From Cherax quadricarinatus (taxonomy: Eukaryota > Arthropoda > Malacostraca > Decapoda > Parastacidae), in NCBI RefSeq assembly GCF_038502225.1, contig NC_091352.1:23376803-23440802 (forward strand): 64,000 nucleotides of DNA. The letters run 5' to 3'. A model generated the notes under the pieces. The model was given only the letters and a program-made list of their open reading frames with translations. It had not been told where the DNA came from and did no database searches. Within the stretch, counting starts at the first letter, position 1, and every line of letters starts with the position of its first letter. Shown piece after piece: positions 21,173 to 32,600 of the stretch. A program made the position numbers and the translations under genes.

Positions 21173-22086
21173 TACTCAGCCCTGTAACAACTTCAGTCAG
21201 TATTACCAAGGCTGGCTCCTCCTCAGGAAAATTAATGAATAGAAAAAGAAATAATAACAGACAATGATAAACACTTTATTATTCAGAAACGGAAAATGTA
21301 AAACAATGAAACATGAATGGGTATCCTAATTGAAAGAAAAATGAAAAATGAAATGAAAAAAATTACATTTGATCTCAACGCTAATATAGGTATATCGTGG
21401 TAATGGGGTGTCAGGTGTTGGTGACACTGCGTGTTGTTGAAATCGTAGCCGTTGCTGATGTGGAAGGGGGTAGCAGGTGTTGGTGACCACCACCGGCTCA
21501 TTCTTCACAGAGTGTGGCCGTGAGTAATTACTTCAGATGACAGGAAAACAGGTTCGTTACCACTGCTATGATGATGGGTTAGGTCCTGTGTTGGCTTACG
21601 TAACAGGTAATTAGATTAAACATGGGACGTCTCAGGACGTTAGTCCGTCTCCTTCTATTCTTCTCGTTGGTTGGCAGGTGACCCTCTCTGTCATTCCAAG
21701 CTGTAAAGAGAGACAGATTACCCACTGCTTAAGAAATCACTCTCCGTGATAAGTACAATACCTAAAAGATGTGGTGATTATTAAAACATTTAACAGATAA
21801 AGACTGAAAGGACTAAGTTAATTATTGGTCAAAAGTGAAGCTTTCAACCAATAAGTCCACTAAAATATGATCAGGCACGTACTTACAGTAGTGTTGGGAG
21901 CTGTGAGTCAAGTGATTTACTGTTTGAATGGAGACCAACACGTCACCTTTCGGGGGGGGGGGGGGAAGAGGGAGGGGAAGAGATAGCGGGAGCTTGATTG
22001 ACCCTACCTTAACAAGTAGCCGGCAATGAAACTATTGTTACTGTACACTCCCTCGCTACTCCTATCTATTGAACTTTTCCCTCACA
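21173..22086 (-). repeat. A2 3' LTR (short form)
   Basis: 914 bp, TGTGAAGG...CCCTCACA, with only one G-rich unit (G run near 21951-21964). It is followed on plus by CTCCCCCATACC, the complement of a short polypurine tract. Confidence 0.9.
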
Positions 22087-23167
22087 CTCCCCCATACCAA
22101 GACTTATAGTCAAGGAGTATAAGAAGAATAGGCGAGGAAAAAGTTCTAACATGTGGAAGTCACGTAAGGCAACAAATCTTCTACTGACTGTCACGACTTA
22201 ACCAGTCAGAGAAATAATTGGATGAATCATTGATATACACAATATGGAACTTAAAAGCCTGGACTGCCAATGTCCACCTCAAGAGGCGACTGTTGGTTCC
22301 CTTAAAAGTTTCTAGGTATATCAAAGTTTTGTGGTCCATTTCTAAAATGAATTCTTTTCCCAGCAAATAAAATTTAAGCTTGGAGATACACCACACAAGG
22401 GCCAAACATTCCTTTTCTATGGTGGAGTGTCTCGTTTCTGCAGGAAGGAGTTTCCGGCTTAGGAATCATACAGGGAAGGGAGTACCATCATGGTATTATA
22501 GTAGCACTGCACCTAAGCCAGTATTGGAGGCATCAGTTCTTAAACAAAATGTTTTATTAATATCTGGAATCTTAAGTATAGGGTCTTTCGAAAAGATACT
22601 TTTAATCTCATTAAACTTTTCCCGAGCTACGTCGAAAAGTTCAAGAGGTTCCTTCACAGACTTTTTAAGGAAGTCGGAAAAGATGCCTGTAAGATCAGTA
22701 AGGTTCGGGATAAACTGTGCATAAAAATTTACAGAACCAAGGAAGCTGCGCATGAGCTTCTTGGTTTTGGGGAATTTAAATTCTAATAAAGCTTTGATCT
22801 TACTGGGGAGAGGCTGTAAAGAGTTATTAGAAAGTATCAGTCCAAGATATCTAATCTTCTTATACCCAAGGAAGCATTTCTTCAGTTTGGCAGTGAGGCC
22901 ATGTGAGCGTAACCTACGTAAAACTGATGTTAATGTTTGGATATGCTCGCCCCACGTTGATGTCATTACGTAAATGTTATCAAAATGAACTGAAACATTT
23001 GGCATATTACCCAAGACCTTTCTCATCAGTCTCACGTAGGTAGTACAGGCAGTTACCAAACCGAAGGGCATAGTTCTATACTGCATCAGTCCTTGGTGTG
23101 TAGGAAAAGCAGTGTACTGCTTTGAAGAAGGATCTAACATTACTTGATGAAAAGAAAGAAGAGACAT
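22087..23167 (-). pseudogene. A2 RT 3' part and RNase H
   Basis: 22496-23167 begins at 'HQVMLDPSSKQYTAFPTHQG' and keeps the palm and thumb of RT. It reads HFDN (22976-22987) at the YxDD position. RNase H begins at 'FCLRTDASNTGLGAVLL' and resumes out of frame at 22181-22405 ('EMDHKTLIYLE', 'DWLSRDSQ'). Frameshifts lie near 22420-22500 and 23150. Confidence 0.83.
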
Positions 23168-23939
23168 AAAATTTATGTAGATTGTTATCTATTAAGGGCA
23201 TAGGCTCAGCATCCAACCGAGTTAAAGCATTAAGGCCTCTGAAGTCAATAGCAAGTCTATATGAATTATCCTCTTTCTTAACCATGACTACTGGTGAGCA
23301 ATATGCAGATACTGAAGGTTCAATGACCTTTAGTTTTAATAATTTGTCTACCTCTCGGTCAAATGCATCCCTAAGGTGAACTGGAACTGGGTATAATTTC
23401 CGTTTGATCGGATTGTCCGTCAATAAGTAAATTTTATGGACTACCGTGGAGGTAACACCTGGAATATTAGTAAAGACGTCTGAAAAGTTACTCACACATT
23501 GAAGTAGTTCATGTCTCTTATGGTCATCCAAAGATTCATTAATATTAATGTTGGTTGCGCCCGAGTGGTCAAGAGTCACCAAGTCATGTAGTTCTTCATC
23601 ATAGTCTAAGTCAGAGGTGTCAATTACGCACACTTTACATTCTTCAGTTGTCTTATCAAGTTCGTGTGGAATAACTAAGTCAAAGTTATTAAGGCAGTTA
23701 ACCGAATTTCTTCCGTAATATTTCTTAATGATGTTGATATGATAAAGCTTAGGTTTCCCCTTGACTTCTATGAGGTAATCAACTTTCCCACAAATTTTTA
23801 ATACTTTATAAGGACCTTTCCATGCTACTAATAATTTATTTGACTTGATAGGCAAAAGTACAAGAACTTCATCCCCTACTTTAAAACTTCTCCTCTGACT
23901 TTTGGAATCAAAATAGGTTTTGTACTGGTCCATTGACAA
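23076..23939 (-). pseudogene. A2 integrase linker and RT N-terminal half
   Basis: 'FKVGDEVLVLLPI', 'AWKGPYKVLK' (SH3-like), then RT 'PVHLRDAFDREVDKLLKLK', 'SAYCSPVVMV' and 'LAIDFRGLNAL'. A small deletion near 23160 removes the segment with the first RT catalytic Asp and shifts frame. Confidence 0.82.
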
Positions 23940-23956
23940 ACTTAAGTTTTTCGAAA

Positions 23957-25150
23957 CTATGTCAGAGGTCTCCTCAAGTTTGGATCTAAGGTCAAGGAGA
24001 AACTGGTAAGACGACTGAACTTAGCATTTACCTCCTCATTAGTCCATAAGTCATGAAGGATGGACATTGGACCTCTGGCCTGTCTACCATAGAGAAGTTC
24101 AAAAGGTGAAAACCCCAAGGAGTCACTGGGAACTTCCCTCATGGCAAACAAAGCACAGGGTAGGTAACGATGCGACTCCTTAGGTTTAAGGGAGCAAAGT
24201 TTCCTTAAAATGGACTTGAGAATCGAATGCTGGCGCTCAATCCTCCCATTACAGCTGGGATGATAGGATGTTGTGAAGAGAGGCTTCACTCCCAGAAGTT
24301 GGTATAGATGTTGCATTAAGTCAGATGTGAATTGTGTCCCACGGTCAGACAAAATTTCTCCCTCGGGAGGATGACAGTTGGCAAACTTTACACGATCTAC
24401 AATAGGTAGTGACATCTGAGGTATTTTTGGCCAAAAATAGGTTTCCCTAATTTTATTTAAGGTTTTACGATGCGAGAAATGTCCGGCCACTGGCAGGTCA
24501 TGAGCCATTTTAAGAACAGTCTCTCTGCATTGACTTGGAACAACTAAGATGGAATAGTCTATCTGATCTGAATTTAATTTGAATACCGACTTGTACAAGA
24601 TACCTTTTATATATTCAAATTTATATGAAAAGTTTTTCCTTTGGATAACTTGATTTTGTTTAGCGGCATTATGGCAATTCTGAAGAGAAGGGCAATTACG
24701 TTGTAAACTGACAAAGGAGTCCTTCGATACATCTAAAGGCTTAAAGTCAGGTAAAATCAAAGGATGGACAGTAGGAGAAGCCTGGACTTTGGTCTGAGCC
24801 CTAGTCAAGACATTTATGGTATCACTTTCATCTATCAAGTGAACCGGTGATCCTACTACCTCGATTTCGAGAGTAGCATCACTGGTTTTTAATCCCACAT
24901 GAATCTCACGAGGCTTTGTCTCATCTGAACTTTCGAGGGGCTTCTCTGACTCTACAGGAAGAGGATCTGAAACACTTATGTCCATCTTTGGTGATGAAAG
25001 GTCAACCTCAGAAGGAAGAATGGCACCTTTTACATTACCTATTAGTACGGAGCAAGAAGTGATGGGAGCTAGTACGGCTTCAGACCAACCTGTGAACCAT
25101 TTAGTCCTAATGTAACAACAGATGGTAGGAAAAGTGTCTGTACGGCCCAA
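23957..25150 (-). pseudogene. A2 protease tail and integrase with core deletion
   Basis: 397 open codons. The Ser/Glu-rich post-protease region leads into the integrase HHCC ('GHFSHRKTLNKIRETYFWPK'), which then goes out of register. About 230 bp present in A1 (3971-4198) are absent here. This removes the first catalytic Asp ('AIDIVGP') and joins directly to 'GEILSDRGTQFTSD'. The second Asp and Glu ('GRIERQH') remain. The integrase is non-functional although the frame stays open. Confidence 0.85.
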
Positions 25151-25180
25151 GTAGTCTGAAAGTATAGCAGAGGAATGAGT

Positions 25181-26452
25181 TTATTTAAGATTAGGGAACA
25201 GCTTATCAGAAATGACTATACATATGCATCCAGTATCTCGTAAAATGGTAGATACATTAAGTCTATTAACTGTTCCTGAACAGAAGGGTGCTTGGTCATT
25301 ACAGTCTTTAAAACATCTTCCTACTTTTCGGACCTTCTTAGAAGGACAATCTGGACGTTTATGTCCCTTAACACCACACAAATGACAAACAGGAATAAAA
25401 GAAGTCACTTTACTTTCCACTAGAGGCTTTGATTTCTTAAGGTCTGATGAACCCTTGCCCTTAGGGTTCGATCCCTTTAGGTCTTATAGGAATTGTGAGC
25501 CTCAGCATACAAGTCAGCGGCCTCAGCAACTTCCTCAGCTTTAATCAGGTTATGTTCTCTAATGAATGTTCTTATCTGGTGGGGAAGAGCTGTCAGGAAC
25601 TGGTCAGCAACCATGAAGTCTCTAAGAGATTCATAACTGTGATCAATTCCTGGGCTCTCTATCCAAAAGTCGAACAAACGAAAGAGTGTTACCTGTAACT
25701 GCTGAAAGTTCTGGCCAGGCTGTAAGGTGGCATACCTGAAATCTTTCCTGAAAGAATTTGTGGCTTTTTGATATGCTTTAAGGATTGCCTTCTTCAGTAG
25801 GTTATAATTACATATGATATTCTGCGACAAAGTTGCATAGATATTCAAAGCTGTACCAGAAAATAACACTCCTAACCTGGTAGCCCAGGTGTCAGCAGGC
25901 CATTCACAGAGGGTAGCGGTATTTTCAAACCTGATAATGTATGAAGTAATGTCTTTCCCCTCTGTGAAGGGAGGTAAATTAGGTGTTGGAATATGTGTAC
26001 TAGCTGCACGTTGTTCCATTACTCCTTCCACTAATTGCTGTTGTGAGAAAGTTAACTTTTTATTCTCTAATTCAAGGCGAGCTTTTTCGAGCTCGCGATC
26101 CTTTTCTGTCTCTCACCTCATGTTCTCTAGCTCTTTCCTCACGTTCTCTAGCTCTTTCCTCACAATCAAGTCTATCACGCTCTTTTTTGTCTTCTCGCTC
26201 TCTTTCTAACTGTCTTTCTTGGCTTTCTCTTTCAATTCTCTCTCTCTCCCTTTCCACCTGTCTTTCAAGGTTTTCTTTCTCCTTTTTCTCCTGTCTTTCA
26301 AGGTTCTCTTTCTCCTTTTTCTCCTGTCTTTCAAGGTTCTCTTTCTCCTTTCTTTCTCTTTCCTGGATCTTAGCACTAATGAAAGCTTCTAAACTTTTCC
26401 CTGTTATTCCTAACTTACTTCCAGCATTCATCCAAAACTGGTATTCCTCCAT
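25181..26452 (-). pseudogene. A2 gag and protease start
   Basis: Start 'MEEYQFWMNAGSK' at 26452. The N-terminal coiled coil contains three tandem copies of an 11-residue 'EKENLERQEKK' unit that A1 lacks. Frame shifts occur near 26110 and 25475 (1 nt lost compared with A1). The capsid region is 25477-26031. The knuckle 'CHLCGVKGHKRPDC' and protease 'RDTGCICIVIS' lie in 25181-25420, followed by a GAA-to-TAA nonsense change at about 25181. Confidence 0.82.
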
Positions 26453-27003
26453 ACTTGCAAGAATAACTTAAACTATCAGGGGAAAAAGAAACGGGTATCA
26501 AAGAAAATGGAGGGTTCAATTCCTGCTCCGCTCAAACTGTAAATAAACCAGAGGGCTCGATCCCTACTTCAATTAAACAATATGTATTAATGAAAACGAA
26601 GGGTTCTATGCCGGCTCCGAGCAAACAGTAAGAAGACCATCCAATCTTCTCACCAACAAATCAAGAGTGTCCTACGACAGTTCCCTTGATATAATAAAGA
26701 GCTCAATGAAACAAATTGTCACTGGAAAATCTCGGGTCCCTAGAGTCTAATCCTCCAAAGTGTTTCAAGCTCGAAAAGGTGGCAGAATTAAACATTATAT
26801 CCTGCCTGACTTGACTTACAATAAATTGAGACTATAACAATCACCAAATCTTTTAAATACCTGTACTGTAGTCCTACCATAGAGAATGATTACTCATGGC
26901 TGGTGGTAACCGTCTGTGGTATGCGGCGTTGAAGTTTCAATGTTAGATTCGAGATGGAGTTGAATCTTGATTCAGTCGAGTTGATCCTGGCAAGGTCGCC
27001 ACT
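26453..27003 (-). promoter_or_regulatory. A2 leader with PBS
   Basis: Matches the A1 leader with several indels. The PBS (sense TGGCGACCTTGCCAGGAT) is at 26984-27001. No gene seen. Confidence 0.7.
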
Positions 27004-28015
27004 TGTGAAAGCTTACTCAGCCCTGTAACAACTTCAGTCAGTATTACCAAGGCTGGCTCCTCCTCAGGAAAATTAATGAATAGAAAAAGAAATAAAAACG
27101 GATAATGATAAACACTTTATTATTTAGAAACGGAAAATGTAAAACAATAAAACATGAATGGGTATCCTAATTGAAAGAAAAATGAAAAATGAAAAATTAA
27201 ATGAAAAAAATTACATTTGAATTCAACGCTAATATAGGTATATCATGGTAATGGGGTGTCAGGTGTTGGTGACACTGCATGTTGTTGAAATCGTAGTCGT
27301 TGCTGATGTGGGGGGGTAGCAGGTGTTGGTGACCACCACCGGCTCATTCTTCACAGAGTATGGCCGTGAGTAATTACTTCAGATGACAGGAAAACAGGTT
27401 CGTTACCACTGCTATGATGAGGGGTTAGGTCCTGTGTTGGCTTACATAACAGGTAATTAGATTAAACATGGGACGTCTCAGGACGTTAGTCCATCTCCTT
27501 CTATTCTTCTCATTGGTTGGCAGGTGACCCTCTCTGTCATTCCAAGCTGTAAAGAGAGACAGATTATCCACTGCTTAAGAAATCACTCTCCATGATAAGT
27601 ACAATACCTAAAAGATGTGGTGATTATTAAAACATTTAACAGATAAAGACTGAAAAGACTAAGTTAATTATTGGTCAAAAGTGAAGCTTTCAACCAATAA
27701 GTCCACTAAAATATGATGAGGTGTGTACTTACAATAGTGTTGGGAGCTGTGAGTCGAGTGATTTACTGTTCGACTGGAGCCCCACACGTCACCTTTCAGG
27801 GGAAGGCAAGATGGAGGGGAAGGGATAGCGGGAGCTAGACTGACCCTACCTTAACAAGCAGCCGGCAATCAAACTATCACTTTCGGGGATGGGGGAAAAA
27901 GGAGGGGGTGAATAGCTGGAGCTGGACTTACCCTACCTTAACAAGTAGCCGGCAATGAAACTATTGATACTATACACTCCCTCACTACTCCTATCTATTG
28001 AACTATTCCCTCACA
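27004..28015 (-). repeat. A2 5' LTR (longer form)
   Basis: 1012 bp. Starts TGTGAAAG (one change from TGTGAAGG) and ends CCCTCACA. Carries two G-rich units (27780-27960), where the partner LTR has one. Substitutions against the partner are scattered along its length, so the insertion is not recent. Confidence 0.9.
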
Positions 28016-28570
28016 ATACTGATGTACACTTACAGCCCAAGTCACTTGTTCTCTCTAGGGCTGGTATGAAGAATTGAGACACTTATGCAACACATGGGAA
28101 TCTTTATTGAAGAAACGTTTCGCCACCCAGTGGCTTCATCAGTCCAATACAAAGTAGAAGTGGGTAAGGAGAGTAGAAGTTTGAGGTAATCAGTCCCTCA
28201 ACCTGGAATCGATGTGTTCAGTCCTTCATTCTTGAAGGAAGTGCAGCATAGGGCCAGAGAGGTGACTTATATACTGCGTTGAGATGAGTTGAAGCAGGAG
28301 GAGGCAGGATCACAGTGGGACCTGCCACTATTGTAAGTAGGGCTGGTATACTGATGTACACTAACAGCCCAAGTCACTTGTTCTCTCTAGGGTTGGTATA
28401 CTGATGTACACTAACAGCCCAAGTCACTTGTTCTCTCTAGGGCTGGTATACTGATGTACACTAACAGCCCAAGTCACGTGTTCTCTCTAGGGTTGGTATA
28501 CTGATGTACACTAACAGCCCAAGTCACTTGTTCTCTCTAGGGCTGGTATACTGATGTACACTAACAGCCC
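28016..28570 (+). repeat. 50-bp minisatellite, right part
   Basis: Continues the array of 21032-21172 after A2. Copies lie at 28016-28067 and from 28340 at 50-bp spacing (28390, 28440, 28490, 28540), ending partway through a unit at 28570. Units differ by single bases, for example GGGTTGG for GGGCTGG. Confidence 0.93.
28068..28339. repeat. 272-bp interspersed repeat inserted in the minisatellite
   Basis: Contains 'CATGGGAATCTTTATTGAAG' and 'AAACGTTTCGCCACCCAGTG', phrases I recognise from common decapod dispersed repeats. GGGCTGGTAT flanks it on both sides (28058-28067 and 28340-28349). This could be a 10-bp target duplication or simply the phase of the array. It has no ORF, so it is non-autonomous. 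Confidence 0.65.
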
Positions 28571-28868
28571 CATTCAAGGAAGGTGTAATCGCAGGTCCAG
28601 AGAAAGTACAAAGAACCTTCACTGTTAACATAAGCTCGTTCAGTCAAGCACTTTAATTACTGGTAACGTTTGAAGTCTCTTGTCCTGTACTCTGTGAAAC
28701 GCAGGCGAGAAAGATTCATCATATTCTACACCTAGAAAATTCTTGAGAAACTGGTCTCAAATTTGCACACAGAAATCACTCCCTTCGAAAGCAAAAGACT
28801 TGGCAGACGTTGCAACACATCCCCAATGAAAAGCAGGGGAGTCGTGAGTACGCTAAGAAAAAGCACAA
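28571..28868. other. Unassigned DNA between minisatellite and B2
   Basis: Apparently unique in this window. No ORF or repeat seen. Its last five bases, CACAA, are the left target copy of B2. Confidence 0.5.
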
Positions 28869-29292
28869 TGTGGCATGCAAAGAGTACGTAACCTTTATTC
28901 GGCGCATGGACACACCCTCATTTACAGGCTATCTCCCCCAACCAGCGAACCAGGTTGCTAAGAGTTGATGATGGGGCCCCATCGTTCAACTAGTGACCAG
29001 GTTCTAGCCAATAAGAAGGTGGGATTGACAATCGCAGAGGTTATGTGGATACCGCTCTCCTGTCTGCCCTTGTCATTCCCACTCTAGAGCTGGTTGAAGC
29101 ACGGTCTGCTATCTTGTGGCTTCTATTTCTGCTTTGCTTACCGTGGAGTGCACTATATTTATCACTGTACATAGTGTACATATTGCTGTTATAATTGGTG
29201 AAGGATAATATAAGTCTAAACTTTTTCTACTGTGTTTATTTGCTCCCATTACACCTGGGATAACAGGCCATTTGAAATCCTAGGTTGTAATA
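28869..29292 (+). repeat. B2 5' LTR
   Basis: TGTGGCATGC...GGTTGTAATA, 424 bp. Reads as identical to 34531-34954. Should hold promoter and polyadenylation signals, but I cannot place a TATA box or poly(A) signal with confidence. Confidence 0.95.
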
Positions 29293-29613
29293 TGGGTAGC
29301 CTGTCCGAGAGCTGAACTTAGAGAAACGGTTGAGCTTAGGGTGAAGCTTGTAGCAGGAACATTGTGTAGCTTGCTGTTTCGCTTCGCTTTACAAATTTTG
29401 CGTGTCAGTTGCTTATGATCAGCCTTGCTATTGTGTGATCGTTCAACAGCTCGCTACTAGCTTGTTCAGTGTGCTCGCTTCGCTACGGTCAATCTTGTGT
29501 GCAGTCGGCTTTGCTTGTATGCGTATTCTGCAATCGTACTGTGCATAGCTAAGCGTGTTCTGCAAATTAACGTGTTACGTTGGGGTATTCGTACTGTGCA
29601 TAGCGAATAACTT
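29293..29613 (+). promoter_or_regulatory. B2 leader with PBS
   Basis: The PBS TGGGTAGCCTGTCCGAGA (29293-29310) follows the LTR with no spacer. B3 has TGGGTAGCATGTCCGAGA at the same place, so this position is conserved. The primer tRNA would end ...GGCTACCCA, and I cannot name it. The leader is 300 nt with no gene and two copies of a 'GTACTGTGCATAGC' phrase (near 29537 and 29591). Confidence 0.75.
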
Positions 29614-32600
29614 ATGCCACGTAGACGAGTCAGACGCCTGGTGTCGGCATATACTTTGCATAACCTACCTAAATTGTCCCTACAGCGTTGTTGGCAAATT
29701 GCTCGTTTCATTGGCATTCCCTATAAACGCACTCTCACAGCTGCGCAACTGCGTTCACTTATTGCTGACATACTTATTGAAGAAGAGATGGCACATCAAA
29801 CTCCTCCCTTTACGGGAGCTAGGGAAAAAACTACTATGTTCTCGCAGGAGGAAGATGATACACCTACGGAGCAAAATGGTCAGTATAGTGCAGCTGGGTT
29901 GTCTCAGGGTGAATCAGCGTCGTTGGCACTTGAGCTGGCAAAAATCACGCTGGAGCAAACTAGGGAACAGAGAGCATTCGCAAGGGAAGAATTTGATAGG
30001 GAAAGAGAGAGGAGGCAGTTTTCGCATTCTGTAAACGATTTCAGTTTACAAAAAGCAGTACAGCTGGTTCCCCGCTTCAATGAGGCCGAACCAGAGCAAT
30101 TTTTCGAAAGCTTCGAAAATCAGGCTCGAGCCTTGAGGTGGCCGGAACAGCACTGGGCAGCGTTGGTTCATACAGCATTATTGGGTAAGGCACAGGAATT
30201 TACGTCGGTATTAACTGACGCTGAATTCTCTGATTATCAAGTAGTGAAGACCACAGTGTTGGGAGCATATACATGTATCCCAGCTAAATATCGTAAGACC
30301 TTCAAATTGAACAGGCGGCAGCTTGGTCAATCCCTGGTGGACTTTGCGAGACAGCAAACCAAAGCTTTTACCAGCTGGTATAAAGCGAGTGGTGTCTCTA
30401 ACTTTGAGGAGCTGGTGCAGCTTATTCTGATTGATAACCTGCTGGAGTCTGTGGGACCAGAGGTTCGTGTCTTTCTGCAGGATCGTGACTTAACCACTGC
30501 ATTGGAGGCGGCCAGGTTGGCTGATACCTTCGAAACGAACCGCTCCTTGTCCGAGCGGTCCTGTCTCTCTTTTCAACAGTCTGGCGTGAGCAGAGATCGA
30601 CAACATTGGAGAATGAAGTGCCAGCAGGAGGGAGAGCGTCTACGTCATCCAAATAAGTCACCTGGTGAGCCACGCTTCTCAACATATGGTCCCCCTGCGG
30701 AGAGGCAAACTACTTATGGAGCATCTCGACAACAATATCCAGAGAGGCACCAGCCAGAACGACACCACTTGCAACGTCATCAGGGAGTAAAGGGCAAGCC
30801 TGTCGTCTGCTTCAGATGCAATAAAGTAGGTCACATCAGTTCCAACTGCCCTCAAAAACCTCAACCCATCGGGAAAATCTCTAATATCCCTAGTAACATG
30901 TCCCCTAGAGAAGTAGAAAAAGGTATGGCCCCTTATTATTGCGAAAGTCTTATTTCCCTTCAGGAAAACTCAGAACCAACTAAAGTAAATACCTTTAGAG
31001 ATACTGGAGCATATTGCTCACTTGTCAGAGAAGGAATATTACCCCTTTCAGAGAATACTTCCTTGAATTCCTCGGTTTTATTGGAAGCTTACGGAGGAGC
31101 TATATATTCAGTTCCTTTGCATAAAATTTATGTACAGTGCAAATATTACACTGGGTACTTGACTGTAGGTATCTCAAAAGGATTTCCCATGAAAAATGCC
31201 ATGTTATTACTGGGTAATAACATTACTACTGTTACTTCGTGTCCTGAACCTATAATGATTAATGCTTTTCCAGTGTTGGCCATAACTCGGGCAACATCCC
31301 AAGGGTTGTCTGGGGAGAATGTTGACCTATCCTTGGACGACTCCGATCTCGGAATAGCCACGTTGTTTTATGAGACACACCGGCCGGAGTCTCGTAAATC
31401 AAGTGAACAGACCCCGATCAAGCCTTCCTATTCCCAGGTTGCAGGATTCCCAGATGTCTCTGTTTCCATGCCCGAGGGACTGTCCTTCCGGGAGGAACAA
31501 CGAAAGGACCCTTCTTTAAAATTCGCTTTTGAGGCAGCCATGGGTAAATCCTCTTTGGGTCATCCAGTCAAGTATGAAGTTAAAAATGATTATTTGGTAT
31601 GCACTGAGACTGGTAAGGAGATAGAGGGCCGGCAATTATACGACAGGTTAGTGGTTCCAACCAAGTATAGACCTCAGATATTAAATATAGCTCATAATAC
31701 GTCATTAGGAGGTCACTTAGGAATTACAAAAACCTTGTATAGAATCACAAAAGAATTTTATTGGCCAAAATTAAAGAAAGATGTGAAGAATCATATTAGG
31801 TGTTGCCGAGAATGTCAGCAAGTTGGGAAACCTGGACATTCCATTAAACCTGCACCTCTCCAACCCATACCTGCTGATGGAGAACCTTTTGCAGATTTAA
31901 TTATAGATTGTGTAGGTCCACTACCTAAGTCAAAGTCTGGAAATCAGTATTTATTTACAATTATGGATAAAGTAACCAGATATCCTGAAGCGGTCCCAAT
32001 GCGTAGTATCAATACTAAAGCTATTCTCAAAGCTTTAACAAAATTCATTTCTTGTTTTGGCATTCCTAAAACTATACAAAGTGATCAAGGTACTAACTTC
32101 ACTGCCAAAGCATTTAGGGAAGTATTAACTAGGTTAGGGATAATTCACAACTTATCCACTGCCTATCACCCTCAGTCCCAAGGCGCCTTGGAAAGATTCC
32201 ACCAAACATTAAAAACAATGATGAGAAGTTTTTGCATGCACTTTCCGACAGATTGGGATGAATCTCTACCTTTGTTGCTGTTCTCAGTACGAGAGACGGT
32301 GCAAGAGTCTACAGGGTATAGTCCGTTTGAGCTGATCTTTGGGCACAATGTACGAGGTCCTCTTCGGGTGCTCAAAGAAGGATGGATGGGAGAAGACGTA
32401 AGCTCAGCACTCTACAACCCGTCTTCAAGGTTGCAGGTGGCACGTGAGTTAGCCACGGCTAACCTAAAGATAGCTCAAAGTAAGATGAAACAGAGGTATG
32501 ACAAAAGTGCACAATTCCGCTCCTTCCATCCAGGAGACAAGGTGTTGGTGCAGGAACCTATACCTGGCCACACCTTGAAAGCTAGATTTACGGGACCTAT

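Larger units (their letters stand above)
21173..28015 (-). mobile_element. A2: family A retrotransposon, 6.8 kb, TSD ATAC
   Basis: LTRs 21173-22086 and 27004-28015. The interrupted minisatellite unit gives a target duplication of ATAC (21169-21172 and 28016-28019), extendable to ATACT if the LTR start is counted one base later. Same minus-strand gag-protease-integrase-RT-RNase H order as A1, with many indels. The two LTRs differ in length because of G-rich repeat copy number (one against two units). Confidence 0.92.

Noticed and set aside
21032..28570. CRISPR-like array of 50-bp repeats
   Set aside because: Units are directly adjacent with no unique spacers, and the context is eukaryotic transposons.
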